The notes under the pieces are model-generated. The model worked only from the letters and a program-made list of their open reading frames with translations, was not told where the DNA came from and ran no database searches. The position numbers and the translations under genes were made by a program. Shown piece after piece: positions 31,073 to 39,761 of a stretch of 42,120 nucleotides of DNA. The stretch is from JBNKDD01 sp050288085 (lineage in GTDB: Bacteria; Chloroflexota; Anaerolineae; Aggregatilineales; UBA3940). The stretch covers positions 1 through 42,120 of the forward strand of contig JBNKDD010000014.1 of assembly GCA_050288085.1 (NCBI GenBank), in the 5' to 3' direction. Position 1 is the stretch's first letter, and each line of letters begins with the position of its first letter.

Positions 31073-31978
31073 ATGTGTGATAACGAAAAATCTGAAACAC
31101 AGACCAGCTTTAAACCGGTGCTGCTTCACGCCCTGCCGATTGCGGGCTTAATGCTGGGCCTGTTTTTCTATTGGTTTGCCCTTGCCGACCGGTATTTCAT
31201 TTTTCTTTATTATCATGATATGGGGCCGCTGGTACCGGATACTTCACCCTTCAGCCGGGTGACTGCCAGCCGCTATTGGATGGCCGGACTGGTAGCCAGC
31301 GGGGCTGTAATGGTGGTCTATACGTCGTTAAACTGGTTGCTTGGCCGAGTTATGAAGACCTATCAACCCCCGGCCTGGTGGCGGGTATGGATCGGCTGTG
31401 CAGCGCTGCTGGTGATCGGTATCCCCGCTATCACCATGACCTTCAACTCCCCAACTCTCCCTCTGTGGAATGCCACACAGACCACACTTGCCACATTGAT
31501 TGGATTGGCATTGGCTTTACTTCCAGGGCAGCTGACAGTAGAACGTCCCAAAGACCTGATCTGGCTGGCGTCTGACGGGTTTGGCTTGATGCTGGTGTTT
31601 TCTGGTCTGCGTGTGTTGGAGCTTTTCCTACGCGGTCAAGCCAGGGGTGGACAAATGTGGGTGCGGATGGCGATCATCTTCCTTGTGTTGGGCATAGTAT
31701 GGCTGTTGATCGTGACCGGGCTGCATGTCTTCCGACGTAGATCAGCCAAAACGGTGGAGATACTTCTGGCAGGCTTCTGCATCACCTACTTGTTCATGCC
31801 ATTGCTGCATTATCTGATATTCACCAATGGCTACTATTACATCACCAACAGCGATAACTTTTTCGCCCGGAACCTACTTTTTCAGATCGCGATCTGGTTG
31901 ATCGCCGGAGGATTGGCCTGGGGCCTCACCCGGCTGCGGCAGGCGATCCAATCCCGGCGACACATTCAACCGGCATAG
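31073..31978 (+). CDS. Polytopic membrane protein of unknown function
   Basis: The 301-residue protein has about eight hydrophobic helices (for example around residues 15-40, 68-92, 107-124, 135-152, 165-183, 197-218, 227-248 and 270-290) and a short charged N-terminus. No enzyme motif, transporter signature or signal peptide was recognised. It is followed after 15 bases by the gamma-carbonic-anhydrase-like gene on the same strand, so they may be co-transcribed. Similarity to any named family could not be established by eye. Confidence 0.7.
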   Translation: MCDNEKSETQTSFKPVLLHALPIAGLMLGLFFYWFALADRYFIFLYYHDMGPLVPDTSPFSRVTASRYWMAGLVASGAVMVVYTSLNWLLGRVMKTYQPPAWWRVWIGCAALLVIGIPAITMTFNSPTLPLWNATQTTLATLIGLALALLPGQLTVERPKDLIWLASDGFGLMLVFSGLRVLELFLRGQARGGQMWVRMAIIFLVLGIVWLLIVTGLHVFRRRSAKTVEILLAGFCITYLFMPLLHYLIFTNGYYYITNSDNFFARNLLFQIAIWLIAGGLAWGLTRLRQAIQSRRHIQPA

Positions 31979-31993
31979 CAGAAAGGTGTATTC

Positions 31994-32527
31994 ATGAATC
32001 TCAACCAATATGACACCACATTCCATCCCGACAAAATCGACCTCACTGCCTTCATTGCGCAGGGCGCGATCATCGTTGGAGATGTAACTATCGGCGAGGA
32101 AGCCAGTGTGTGGTTTTATTCCACCCTGCGCGGTGACGATACCCCGCTAACCATCGGTGCACAGACCAATATTCAGGAAGGCTGTATCTTCCACGCTGAC
32201 CCCGGATTCCCGACGACGGTTGGCAATGGGGTAACGGTTGGGCATGGTGCGGTGGTACATGGGGCAACTGTCGGCGATAACTGCCTGATCGGGATTCGGT
32301 CTGTTCTGTTGAACGGCGCGACTATCGGCGAGAACAGCATCGTTGGGGCAGGATCGTTGGTACCTCAGGGCAAAGTCTTCCCGCCCGGTTCACTGCTTCT
32401 CGGAACTCCGGCGAAGGTTGCTCGCTCCCTCACCGCCGACGATATCGAGCATATCAGGCTCTCGGCGGCGATCTACGTGCGGCGTTCTCGCGAATTTATG
32501 GCAAGTGGCCGGTGGGATAGAAAATAA
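31994..32527 (+). CDS. Gamma-carbonic-anhydrase-like left-handed beta-helix protein
   Basis: The 177-residue protein consists of hexapeptide repeats forming a left-handed beta-helix trimer. Zinc ligands expected for the gamma class are present: His67 (IFHADPG), His84 and His89 (GHGAVVHG), along with Arg46, Asp48 and Gln61 at the conserved positions. It lacks the long acidic loop of the archetypal Cam enzyme and resembles the CamH/YrdA/PaaY branch, in which carbonic anhydrase activity is variable. AAAGG upstream supports the ATG at 31994. Confidence 0.88.
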   Translation: MNLNQYDTTFHPDKIDLTAFIAQGAIIVGDVTIGEEASVWFYSTLRGDDTPLTIGAQTNIQEGCIFHADPGFPTTVGNGVTVGHGAVVHGATVGDNCLIGIRSVLLNGATIGENSIVGAGSLVPQGKVFPPGSLLLGTPAKVARSLTADDIEHIRLSAAIYVRRSREFMASGRWDRK

Positions 32528-32539
32528 CGGAACTAAAAA

Positions 32540-32575
32540 CCGCTGATCACCACCGGATAATGTGGCGTTCAGGGG
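32540..32575. terminator. Interrupted hairpin between convergent carbonic anhydrase-like and macrodomain genes
   Basis: CTGA (32543-32546) and CCAC (32550-32553) pair with GTGG (32562-32565) and TCAG (32569-32572), with a symmetrical three-base internal loop and an outer CC/GG. There is no T-run, so it is a weak terminator candidate. Confidence 0.35.
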
Positions 32576-32582
32576 TATTCTA

Positions 32583-33113
32583 TCATCCAGCCTGGCGCGT
32601 CAGCTCCTGCTCAAAGGTGCTGAATGCTTGCGCCCCATAGAGACAAAACACGACCAGATTGAGACTGGTTTCTTTTTGTTCCAAATAATCGATGGCTGTC
32701 GAAAGCATAATGTTGGCACACCGGCCAATGGGATAACCAAACACGCCGGTAGAAATTGCCGGGAATGCAATGGATGTCAGGTTGTTGGTTGTCGCTACGT
32801 TGAGGCTGCTGCGAGTTGCATCGGCGAGCAGTTCGTCCGCATTTGGATCGCTGCCCAATGGCCCCACCGCGTGGATCACATAGGGTGCTTTCAAATTCCC
32901 ACCGCCGGTAATTGCCGCGCCCCCGACCTGGCAGTGTCCGATCTGATCACACTCTCGTTGGATGGCCGGGCCGCCTTTCCGCCGGATTGCCCCGGCTACC
33001 CCGGAGCCTAGTTGTAAGTATTGGTTGGCAGCGTTGACAATTGCGTCGGTTTCCAGTTCGGTGATGTCGCCCTCAACCAGCATCAACCTGCGTCTGTTGA
33101 TCATCACTTCCAT
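32583..33113 (-). CDS. Macrodomain protein (ADP-ribose/O-acetyl-ADP-ribose processing)
   Basis: The 176-residue protein is a stand-alone macrodomain of the MacroD/YmdB type. Key strings are EGDITELETDAIVNAAN, SGVAGAIRRKGG, the Asn/Gly-rich TGGGNL, and STGVFGYPI for phosphate binding. Family members bind ADP-ribose and hydrolyse O-acetyl-ADP-ribose or remove mono-ADP-ribose from proteins. The ATG at 33113 is chosen because GGAGG lies nine bases upstream; a TTG one codon before is also possible. It overlaps the end of the ligase fusion gene by 41 bases, so it is probably the last gene of that operon, although no functional link is obvious. Confidence 0.9.
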   Translation of the reverse strand: MEVMINRRRLMLVEGDITELETDAIVNAANQYLQLGSGVAGAIRRKGGPAIQRECDQIGHCQVGGAAITGGGNLKAPYVIHAVGPLGSDPNADELLADATRSSLNVATTNNLTSIAFPAISTGVFGYPIGRCANIMLSTAIDYLEQKETSLNLVVFCLYGAQAFSTFEQELTRQAG

Positions 33114-36100
33114 CAATCGTTTCCTCCTGGCCTAACTGATGCATCAAGCCCAGTGTCATGAAAAAGATGAATGCCAGATCGATCACAAAATGCACTTCAT
33201 CGACCAGCCCATGCGCGATGAAAGCTGCCATGCTTCCCATCAATCCGACTACCAGGGCACGCCTTGTCTGATCGCCGTTTTGCAGCCGCTTTTGGGTGGC
33301 CCACGCTAATTTCCAGAATGCGACTTGCAGCCATACGCCAGCCGCCAATCCGACTATGCCCAGCCGCACCCAGTAGTTTAGTAAAAAGTTATGCGGCTGA
33401 CTGAGATCGGGCTGCTGCCACGCTTCCGGCAGGATGTATCGACCCCGGTACTGGTACAGGAATTGATCCAACCCCACTCCGGTGATCGGGTGATCGCGCA
33501 GCAGGCGCAGGGTGCTCTGCCAGAGCTGCAACCGGAAGAAACTCGATCCGCTCCCAAACTCAAACAAGGTCTTGAAGCGTGGATGATGGGATAGGGGAAT
33601 CAGCGATAGACCGGCCAATACTGCCCCAACTGCAACGGCGATAACGCCGGTTCGCCCCGCCCACAAGATCACCACCAGACCGACCCCGGCAGGCAGGCCA
33701 AGCAGGATTCCGCCTTTGGACAGGGTGAGTATCACTGCACCGATCATGATGATTCCCGCTCCACCATACAGCCAGCGGCGCAGTTTGTTCCCGCCGATCA
33801 GCGTCACGGCGGTGGCAATCGGAACCAGGCGACCCAGATACAAGGCCACGTTGTTGGGTGTGCCTAATACACTTTGCAACCGGCGGCTGCCCTCTTCCGC
33901 GGTGATCACATTAATCCCGGTGACGAACTGGTAGAAGCCCACCAGTGCGACGACTACCCCGGTTGCGATCAACAAATCGACAATCCGCCAGCGCTCCTTC
34001 TGGCTGAGCGGCATGGTGCGCAAAACCAGATAGACCCCTACCGGCTCAAGTACCATCTGGCGCAGTTCGGTGACGGCCACACCTAGCAGATCAACCCAAC
34101 TCAGGGAGATAATGCTCATGGCAACGAAGAGCCCGACGGCTTTATCCAGGCCGGTCATTTGCTGCCAGATATCCCGGAGTGAGGGCCAGCCTTTCTCTTT
34201 CCGCTCACCGATAATCCGAATACCCCAGGCCAACAGGGTCAGCAGGCTAGTGACTTCGACCATGCTGAAGGCCCGGTCGAACAGGGGGCGGGGCAGCAGG
34301 TAATATGGCGTAAAGAACATGACCAGGGCCAACCCGATGCTGGGGCGGGTGTAGATCAGCAGGAATAAGGCGACCAACGCCACCAGAGTCAGGATTAGCC
34401 AGGGCGAATAATAGAACACCCCCGCGGTCAATGCCGTGACCAGCAGCGATGGGCCATCTCCCAGGCGGCGCACCAGATTCGGGATCAGGCCGCCCCAGGT
34501 CAGCGCCGCGCCGAGCCAGACCGCCAGCGCCGCGATCAGCGACAGGGCCAGGTGTAAACCCTCGCCTAACCGGGTTGAGATACCTTCTACAAGGCGGGCA
34601 AAAATATCCGGCCAGGTGACCTGCCGTGCGACTCGGATGGTTAATCCGAGGAAGACCAACGCCGCGACACTCAGGGCCGCTATCAGCACATCAAACCAGG
34701 TGGTGTTGACGTGTGCCCCAACGGCATAGCCGATCAGCGCCCACTGATCCCAACCCCGCTCCGCTTCGATATGGGCCTCATGGCGCTGGCCGGGTTCGAG
34801 TTGTTCGGCGATGGAAAGCACTTCGATGTGCGGCAGGTAATCGGGCGAAGTCAGGACGAGATAAGCGCCGCGTTCGTCCTGTGGTAAAACCCGCGATGGC
34901 TGGCCGTCCACCTCGACGTACAGATAAGCCCGGTAGTAATCTCGCCGGGCGATCACGGCTAAACTGTCACCGGCAAAAGGCAGATCGACCACACTGGGCG
35001 GCTCACCTGCTTCGACATTGGCGAAATCCGCCCCCAGGTCGGAGAATTCCCAGGTGCCGCCATAATTGGCTAATGGTGTTTCAGCCGGGTAAACACCGGG
35101 CCATAACGCATCATTGAATAGATCGGCATTCGACTGGATGGCTTCAGCCATCGACGAGAGGTCACCATTTTGATCACGCAGAGCAAATCCCCAACGCGGA
35201 TCATCCGGTGATCCGCCCGGCTGCCAGTTTTCGAGGATCAGCCCACCGGCCCAGGGCCACTCGACCAGCGCCCGTTGGTAGGCGGCAATCGTCTGCTCGG
35301 TCTGCGTTTCTGGTGAGGTTTGTCCCCAGACCGATGGCTGCCCTTCCCAGCCTTTGGGTAAGGCATTCCACCCAAAGTGACTGGCCCACAGGGGTTTATG
35401 ATCATCGCCCTGCCGCTCCATCTCCTCGCGCAGCAAGACAAACCGCGAGAAATTCAACAGGTTGGGATCGACCTTCCGGTCATCCGGGTCGGTGTCAAAA
35501 CCGTAAGGCTTGCCCGCTACCCCGTCAAAGAAAGGAGCCGCGCCGTTATCATATAGACCGCGCAGGAAGAGGATATCGCTGAGATTGTCCGGCCCCCGTT
35601 CGATGGTTGGAGCTAATCCCGCCGTTAACACCAGGGCGTCCGAATCGGCGGCATGGATCGCGTTGTAGGCGGCTTCTAACAGGGTGGCATATTCGACCGG
35701 GCTGGCCGGTTGGCTGCCCCAACTGCTCGACAGGTTTGGCTCATCCCAGATTTGATACACGTCGATCTGATCGCCGTAGCGTGCGGCCAAAGCGGTTGCA
35801 AAGTCGGCAAATGTTTTGAGGTCGTCCGGGGGGGCGGTTTCCGACTCAGCGGCCCAACCGGGTGACTTTACCAGAACGGCCACCAGTTGGAGATCACGTC
35901 CGGCGGTTTCTTCGACGATCCGGTCATAGTCTGACCAATCGTACTGGCCTGGCTCCGGCTCGATCTGGCTCCAGGCGAATTCCTGCCGTACCCATACAAA
36001 ACCGGTTTCGGCCATCAGGTCAAGGTTATCAGCCAGTTCTTGATCGGTGTATTGTGTGAGATCGGCGTTTACACCGAGCACCGGAACCCGTGCCGGTAGG

Positions 36101-36231
36101 GCAGGATCGGGTAGGCCGTTGAGTGCCCCGCGCAGGCGAACCTGGCGCTGCGAAAAAACGGCAATCGCACCCAGTATACTCAACGCAAAAAGAGCAATAA
36201 ATAACAAAAGTTTACGAAATTTTTGATTCAT
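33073..36231 (-). CDS. Glycosidase-like (GH-A clan) domain fused to O-antigen ligase/polymerase-type membrane domain
   Basis: With the ATG at 36231 (ATGA overlap with the lipoprotein gene; an ATG at 36243 is also possible) the protein has 1052 residues. One N-terminal helix (about 7-28) anchors an extracytoplasmic TIM-barrel domain (about 50-360) resembling GH39/GH5-type glycosidases, with the acid/base motif IWDEPNL (Glu164). The expected nucleophile motif, W-x-T-E-x-G, reads WASHFGW, with His285 in place of Glu. A beta-rich region follows (about 370-480). From about 490 to 1030 there are roughly a dozen membrane helices with a Wzy_C/O-antigen ligase region (QLWQSTLRLLRDHPITGVG, then QPHNFLLNYW). 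It probably handles a surface polysaccharide or glycoprotein glycan; the glycosidase part may only bind sugar. Confidence 0.85.
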   Translation of the reverse strand: MNQKFRKLLLFIALFALSILGAIAVFSQRQVRLRGALNGLPDPALPARVPVLGVNADLTQYTDQELADNLDLMAETGFVWVRQEFAWSQIEPEPGQYDWSDYDRIVEETAGRDLQLVAVLVKSPGWAAESETAPPDDLKTFADFATALAARYGDQIDVYQIWDEPNLSSSWGSQPASPVEYATLLEAAYNAIHAADSDALVLTAGLAPTIERGPDNLSDILFLRGLYDNGAAPFFDGVAGKPYGFDTDPDDRKVDPNLLNFSRFVLLREEMERQGDDHKPLWASHFGWNALPKGWEGQPSVWGQTSPETQTEQTIAAYQRALVEWPWAGGLILENWQPGGSPDDPRWGFALRDQNGDLSSMAEAIQSNADLFNDALWPGVYPAETPLANYGGTWEFSDLGADFANVEAGEPPSVVDLPFAGDSLAVIARRDYYRAYLYVEVDGQPSRVLPQDERGAYLVLTSPDYLPHIEVLSIAEQLEPGQRHEAHIEAERGWDQWALIGYAVGAHVNTTWFDVLIAALSVAALVFLGLTIRVARQVTWPDIFARLVEGISTRLGEGLHLALSLIAALAVWLGAALTWGGLIPNLVRRLGDGPSLLVTALTAGVFYYSPWLILTLVALVALFLLIYTRPSIGLALVMFFTPYYLLPRPLFDRAFSMVEVTSLLTLLAWGIRIIGERKEKGWPSLRDIWQQMTGLDKAVGLFVAMSIISLSWVDLLGVAVTELRQMVLEPVGVYLVLRTMPLSQKERWRIVDLLIATGVVVALVGFYQFVTGINVITAEEGSRRLQSVLGTPNNVALYLGRLVPIATAVTLIGGNKLRRWLYGGAGIIMIGAVILTLSKGGILLGLPAGVGLVVILWAGRTGVIAVAVGAVLAGLSLIPLSHHPRFKTLFEFGSGSSFFRLQLWQSTLRLLRDHPITGVGLDQFLYQYRGRYILPEAWQQPDLSQPHNFLLNYWVRLGIVGLAAGVWLQVAFWKLAWATQKRLQNGDQTRRALVVGLMGSMAAFIAHGLVDEVHFVIDLAFIFFMTLGLMHQLGQEETIDGSDDQQTQVDAG

Positions 36232-37928
36232 TCGGGTGTCCATCGAGGGGTACTGCTGCGGCCATCCCCGGTGATCTGCCGGGCAATCCCGGAGGCCAGA
36301 TCAATCAGGTACAGGTTACCCTGGTAAACCAACGCAATCTGCTGACCATCCGGTGACCAGGTGATCACCTGCGGCTGTAGACCGGGTTGGCCTTCCGGTG
36401 GAAAGATCACTTGGCTGTTGCTACCGTCCCGGTCCATGATCCCCAGCCGGTAGCGGCTGATCACACTATCGAGAGGGTCAATCGCTTGCAGGTAGGCGAT
36501 CTGGACTTCATTTGGTGAGAACTGCGGCGAGGCCCACATCCCCACTTCTTCTTCCAGTTCAGCAGCAAAGCGGCCATCCGCGGCCAATGCTGCCAGATTG
36601 AAGAGGGGGCTGTCCTCCGGTGATTCGCTGCCAACCGGCGGCCCGTGTGTGGTGGTCGTGATCACACGGCCATCCGGTGACCAGAACACGTCAGGCCGCC
36701 AGACAAAATCATAGGCGTTTCGTGGTGAGAAGTTGAGCAAGGTGTGACGTTCATATGCACCGGGCAGGAGAATTTCCGGCACGTCTTCGGGGGTGGGTTC
36801 GGGGATCAGGCCAAACTCATCTTCCTCATCCTCCGGTTCGGTGGTTGGCTCTGGCGTTTCTTCTTCCTCACCCTCGTCCTCTTCGACCGGTGGCGGTGGA
36901 TAGAGCGGCGTTAATATCCCGACCGCGTCCGGCTGCGCCCAGGCCAGCGTTACGCCATCCGGGCTATAAGCAAAGGCCGTACCATACCAGCCATAAATGC
37001 CACCGCTTGATGGCTCAAGCAGTTGTTCGGCCCGGCCTACCCGCCCATTGTCAGCAATGATTCCTCGCCACAGGTCGTTGTTTGCCTGCCAGCCAGGGAA
37101 ACCGGGGCGCGGCTCTGCTGTCGAGTAGATGATGGTACGCTCTGTTTCCGGCACCCAATCGGCGTACAGCACATTGTAAAGGTCAAGAGCAATCGGGCGG
37201 CTGGCGACGTCGGTCGTATCGAGCACGATCCACAACTGGTTGAAAGGAGCATCTTCGCCCCCGTCCGCTGCATCATCGATTATCCGGCTGAACAACAGCC
37301 GCTTTCCATCGCTTGAAAGCTCAAATATCCGCCCATCAAGGCCGCCTTCATATGTCAAGGGGCGGCGGTTGGCGCTGTTCTGCCGCATGACCCAGGCATT
37401 ACTATCCGAAATGTAAACCAGCGTCCCGTTGACCGTCACGGTGGGTAGTTCAGTTTGATTACCTACCAGGAAAATCTCGTCCTGTGGGCGCGAGATCACC
37501 ACCCGCCGGATTTCGTAGCGGGCAACCTCGCTGCCATTTTCATAGGTGATACGATAGGTGATCTCTGCGACGCCGTTCACACCGCCCTGGATCAGACGGG
37601 TTTCCCCTGCCGGGAGTCCGTCGCTGTAAGTGGTCAGGCTTTCGAATGGAATAGGTTCCTCAATGACAGCCAATTCTTCGAAGACCCGGATAACGCGTAT
37701 TGTCATGCCGTCGGTGACCTGGGTATAGCCGGACGGATCGACGCGATCCAGATCCTCAAGCGTTATTCCGGCCTGGCGCAGCACATCGTTAACGGTCGCG
37801 GTGCTGCTGACATTAATGGTGTTTGACGAACCACCCAATTCTACCGTAACGGCGACTGCACCCGACCCGGATGTAGCCAGACAGCCTGATAATATTAACA
37901 GCGCCAGGAATGGGAACCATCGTTTCAT
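36228..37928 (-). CDS. Lipoprotein with DUF348, G5 and TolB-like beta-propeller domains
   Basis: The 566-residue protein has a lipoprotein signal (LILSGC, Cys16). Residues about 25-82 match a DUF348 (ubiquitin-like) unit: TVELGGSSNTINVSSTATV, then VNDVLRQAGI. Residues about 85-155 match a G5 domain. Both are familiar from cell-wall proteins such as RpfB. The rest (about 160-566) has repeats of the SPDG/D-x-x-x-I type (FSPDGRV-like, WSPDGQQIAL) of a TolB/WD40-like propeller, interrupted by an acidic Glu/Pro/Thr-rich linker near 350-385. It probably binds wall glycan and a protein partner. Its stop overlaps the start of the ligase fusion (ATGA), indicating coupled synthesis. Confidence 0.85.
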   Translation of the reverse strand: MKRWFPFLALLILSGCLATSGSGAVAVTVELGGSSNTINVSSTATVNDVLRQAGITLEDLDRVDPSGYTQVTDGMTIRVIRVFEELAVIEEPIPFESLTTYSDGLPAGETRLIQGGVNGVAEITYRITYENGSEVARYEIRRVVISRPQDEIFLVGNQTELPTVTVNGTLVYISDSNAWVMRQNSANRRPLTYEGGLDGRIFELSSDGKRLLFSRIIDDAADGGEDAPFNQLWIVLDTTDVASRPIALDLYNVLYADWVPETERTIIYSTAEPRPGFPGWQANNDLWRGIIADNGRVGRAEQLLEPSSGGIYGWYGTAFAYSPDGVTLAWAQPDAVGILTPLYPPPPVEEDEGEEEETPEPTTEPEDEEDEFGLIPEPTPEDVPEILLPGAYERHTLLNFSPRNAYDFVWRPDVFWSPDGRVITTTTHGPPVGSESPEDSPLFNLAALAADGRFAAELEEEVGMWASPQFSPNEVQIAYLQAIDPLDSVISRYRLGIMDRDGSNSQVIFPPEGQPGLQPQVITWSPDGQQIALVYQGNLYLIDLASGIARQITGDGRSSTPRWTPE

Positions 37929-37969
37929 GGCGGGAATCTAACATGCCGTTGGGTAGAGGGCAATAGCTA

Positions 37970-38416
37970 TTAACTACGAACACCCTCCAAGATCGTTTTT
38001 GCCCAGGCTTTAGCCCGCTCGATCTCGCCATCATACAGGGGGCCTTGACGCTCCATCACCAGGAAGGTCTCCGGTGGAAGCAGGCGTTTACCGCCTAACT
38101 TGCGCAGTTTTTGATTTAGCTTTTTGGCCGCAGTGAAGGCTTGCAGCCAGGCTTTCATCTTGTAGGATGTGTCAAAGGCAGCGACCGGCTTACCTTTCAA
38201 AACGCGCCTGGGCAGACGCTCGAATACCGGGCGGACATCCTCCGGCAGGTTCATGCGATGGGTGGGCGTGCCCATCACCACCAGGTCAGCCCCGGACAGG
38301 GCTTCGGTGGTCAGTTGATCAACGGGAATCGCGCTGCACTCTAATACCTGTGCAATTGTTTCCGCGACCTTCTGTGTGTTACCGAATTTTGAAAAATATA
38401 CAACCAACGCATTCAT
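37970..38416 (-). CDS. Flavodoxin-family protein
   Basis: With the ATG at 38416 (GGAG eight bases upstream) the protein has 148 residues; a longer frame to 38518 lies inside the preceding gene. It begins MNALVVYFSKFGNTQKVAE, the FMN phosphate-binding loop of flavodoxins, followed by a GTPTH segment near residue 60 typical of the flavin-facing loop. A basic stretch near residues 100-115 (KKLNQKLRKLGGKR) is unusual for an acidic electron-carrier flavodoxin. It may be an FMN-dependent reductase or a regulatory flavodoxin-like protein. It sits between a transglutaminase-like gene and the G5 lipoprotein gene. Confidence 0.83.
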   Translation of the reverse strand: MNALVVYFSKFGNTQKVAETIAQVLECSAIPVDQLTTEALSGADLVVMGTPTHRMNLPEDVRPVFERLPRRVLKGKPVAAFDTSYKMKAWLQAFTAAKKLNQKLRKLGGKRLLPPETFLVMERQGPLYDGEIERAKAWAKTILEGVRS

Positions 38417-38435
38417 AATCATGACTCCATAACTG

Positions 38436-39047
38436 TTACGGCTGTTTTTCCGGTTCCAGATCAAAGCCGGTTTTATAGTAACGGCGGGCATTTTCAGCGG
38501 TGCTGCCCCAACCGGCAAACCAACGCCACAGCGTAGAATAATCTGTCACTTCACCGATGATCGTAAAACCAAGATCGCCTGCCTCATCATCCCAGAAGTA
38601 GGGATCGACATAACGTGTTTCGCCATTGATGGTCACACTTACCCAGGCGTGAGATGAATTATGCCCATCCGGAAACTGCGTTTTAAACGATTGGACAACC
38701 TTTGCCTCAAAGCCAAGTTCATCCAGCAGGGTGACCAGCGCATAGGCCATCTGCTGGCAGTAACCGTAACCGCGCTCAAAGGCTTTAGGGGCCGGATCAA
38801 AGCTGTTGCGCCGTGAGTAGGTCATCCGCTTCCCGACCAATGCCCGCGCCGACTCCACCAATTCCCAATCGGTTTGACCGGTAGCCCGCAGTTGCTCGGC
38901 GGCCTGTTCGATGGTCAATGGCTCGAGGCCGGGTCGTCTCCCGGCAGGCAGGGAGAGGGTAGCGGGCAGGGCAAAAAGTGGAACCCCTACCCCAATCGCT
39001 GCTACAAACAGCAAAAGAAACTTGAGAATATTCAGTACGACATCCAC
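38436..39047 (-). CDS. Membrane-anchored transglutaminase-like protein
   Basis: The 203-residue protein has an N-terminal membrane helix (about residues 5-30) and a transglutaminase-like core. The catalytic triad is visible: Cys97 (GYGYCQQMA), His133 (SSHAWVSV) and Asp148 (YVDPYFWD). Such domains act as peptidases or crosslinking enzymes and often accompany MoxR/DUF58 genes, which lie a little upstream here. The start is a GTG at 39047 with AGGA upstream, two bases after the tetR stop, so it is coupled to tetR and probably under its control. Confidence 0.85.
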   Translation of the reverse strand: MDVVLNILKFLLLFVAAIGVGVPLFALPATLSLPAGRRPGLEPLTIEQAAEQLRATGQTDWELVESARALVGKRMTYSRRNSFDPAPKAFERGYGYCQQMAYALVTLLDELGFEAKVVQSFKTQFPDGHNSSHAWVSVTINGETRYVDPYFWDDEAGDLGFTIIGEVTDYSTLWRWFAGWGSTAENARRYYKTGFDLEPEKQP

Positions 39048-39049
39048 AA

Positions 39050-39658
39050 TTAAGATTCCTTCTTCAACAACGCATGTAACACAAACTCGGCAACCTGGCC
39101 CGGTAAAATCCAGGACTTCCCTTCATCATCGGTAGGGGCGGCTGTGCCGAGATAAATATTCATCAGCAGCCCGGCAGTCTTTACCGGATCGACCGGGCGG
39201 AAGATCCCCTGCTGCATCCCCACAGCGATGATGTCGCGGCCAACCAACTCAAACATAGGGCGGTAGGCTGTAAACATCGCCGTTTTGAATTCCGTGTCCG
39301 GGCCGTAAATGTTGTTGATCATCACTTTTCCGGCGGACAGATTTTCAACTATGTAAGCGAATCCAGCCTCGTAGAAGCACTCCAGGCGGCGGGCCGGATC
39401 GTCTTCCTCCAATACACGGGCAATAATGTAATCCAGGTGGTGGGCAGCGACCTCTTCGATCAAGGCCAGCATCAAATCCCGTTTGCTGGGAAAGTAGTTG
39501 TAGATCGTGCCTTTGGCGAAACCGGCAGCTTTTGAGATGCTGTTAACATTCGCCCCGATGTAGCCCTTATCGGCGAATTCCTCGGTGGCTGCCTCCAGCA
39601 AACGCTGGCGGGTTTCGTTGATAACCTTGTCTCGTTCCTCTGTTTTATGCCGTGCCAT
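39050..39658 (-). CDS. TetR-family transcriptional regulator
   Basis: The 202-residue protein has the N-terminal TetR helix-turn-helix (RLLEAATEEFADKGYIGANV, then AAGFAKGTIYNYFPSKRDL) and a divergent C-terminal ligand domain. TTGGAG precedes the ATG. A 26-bp perfect palindrome lies 14 bases upstream of the ATG and overlaps its -10, so the protein very likely represses its own operon. That operon appears to continue through the transglutaminase-like, flavodoxin, lipoprotein, ligase-fusion and macrodomain genes. The inducing ligand is unknown; resemblance to YfiR/AcrR-type regulators is too general to assign one. Confidence 0.92.
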   Translation of the reverse strand: MARHKTEERDKVINETRQRLLEAATEEFADKGYIGANVNSISKAAGFAKGTIYNYFPSKRDLMLALIEEVAAHHLDYIIARVLEEDDPARRLECFYEAGFAYIVENLSAGKVMINNIYGPDTEFKTAMFTAYRPMFELVGRDIIAVGMQQGIFRPVDPVKTAGLLMNIYLGTAAPTDDEGKSWILPGQVAEFVLHALLKKES

Positions 39659-39672
39659 TCAGTATCTCCAAG

Positions 39673-39698
39673 AATATGGGTGACCGGTCACCCATATT
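39673..39698. promoter_or_regulatory. 26-bp perfect palindromic TetR operator
   Basis: The arms 39673-39685 and 39686-39698 are exact reverse complements, with the core GGGTGACCGGTCACCC. It overlaps the -10 of the tetR promoter. TGACCGGTCA-type cores are common in TetR operators. Confidence 0.88.
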
Positions 39699-39723
39699 AT
39701 ATCACCAACGTGAAGACTGTCAA
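39696..39723 (-). promoter_or_regulatory. Consensus promoter of the tetR operon
   Basis: On the minus strand a perfect TTGACA (39718-39723) and a perfect TATAAT (39696-39701) are separated by 16 bases. The -10 overlaps the palindromic operator by three bases, so repressor binding and RNA polymerase binding should exclude each other. Confidence 0.85.
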
Positions 39724-39761
39724 CTGGCACTCGATTTTGGTTTGCTTTGAGATTGTTGAAA

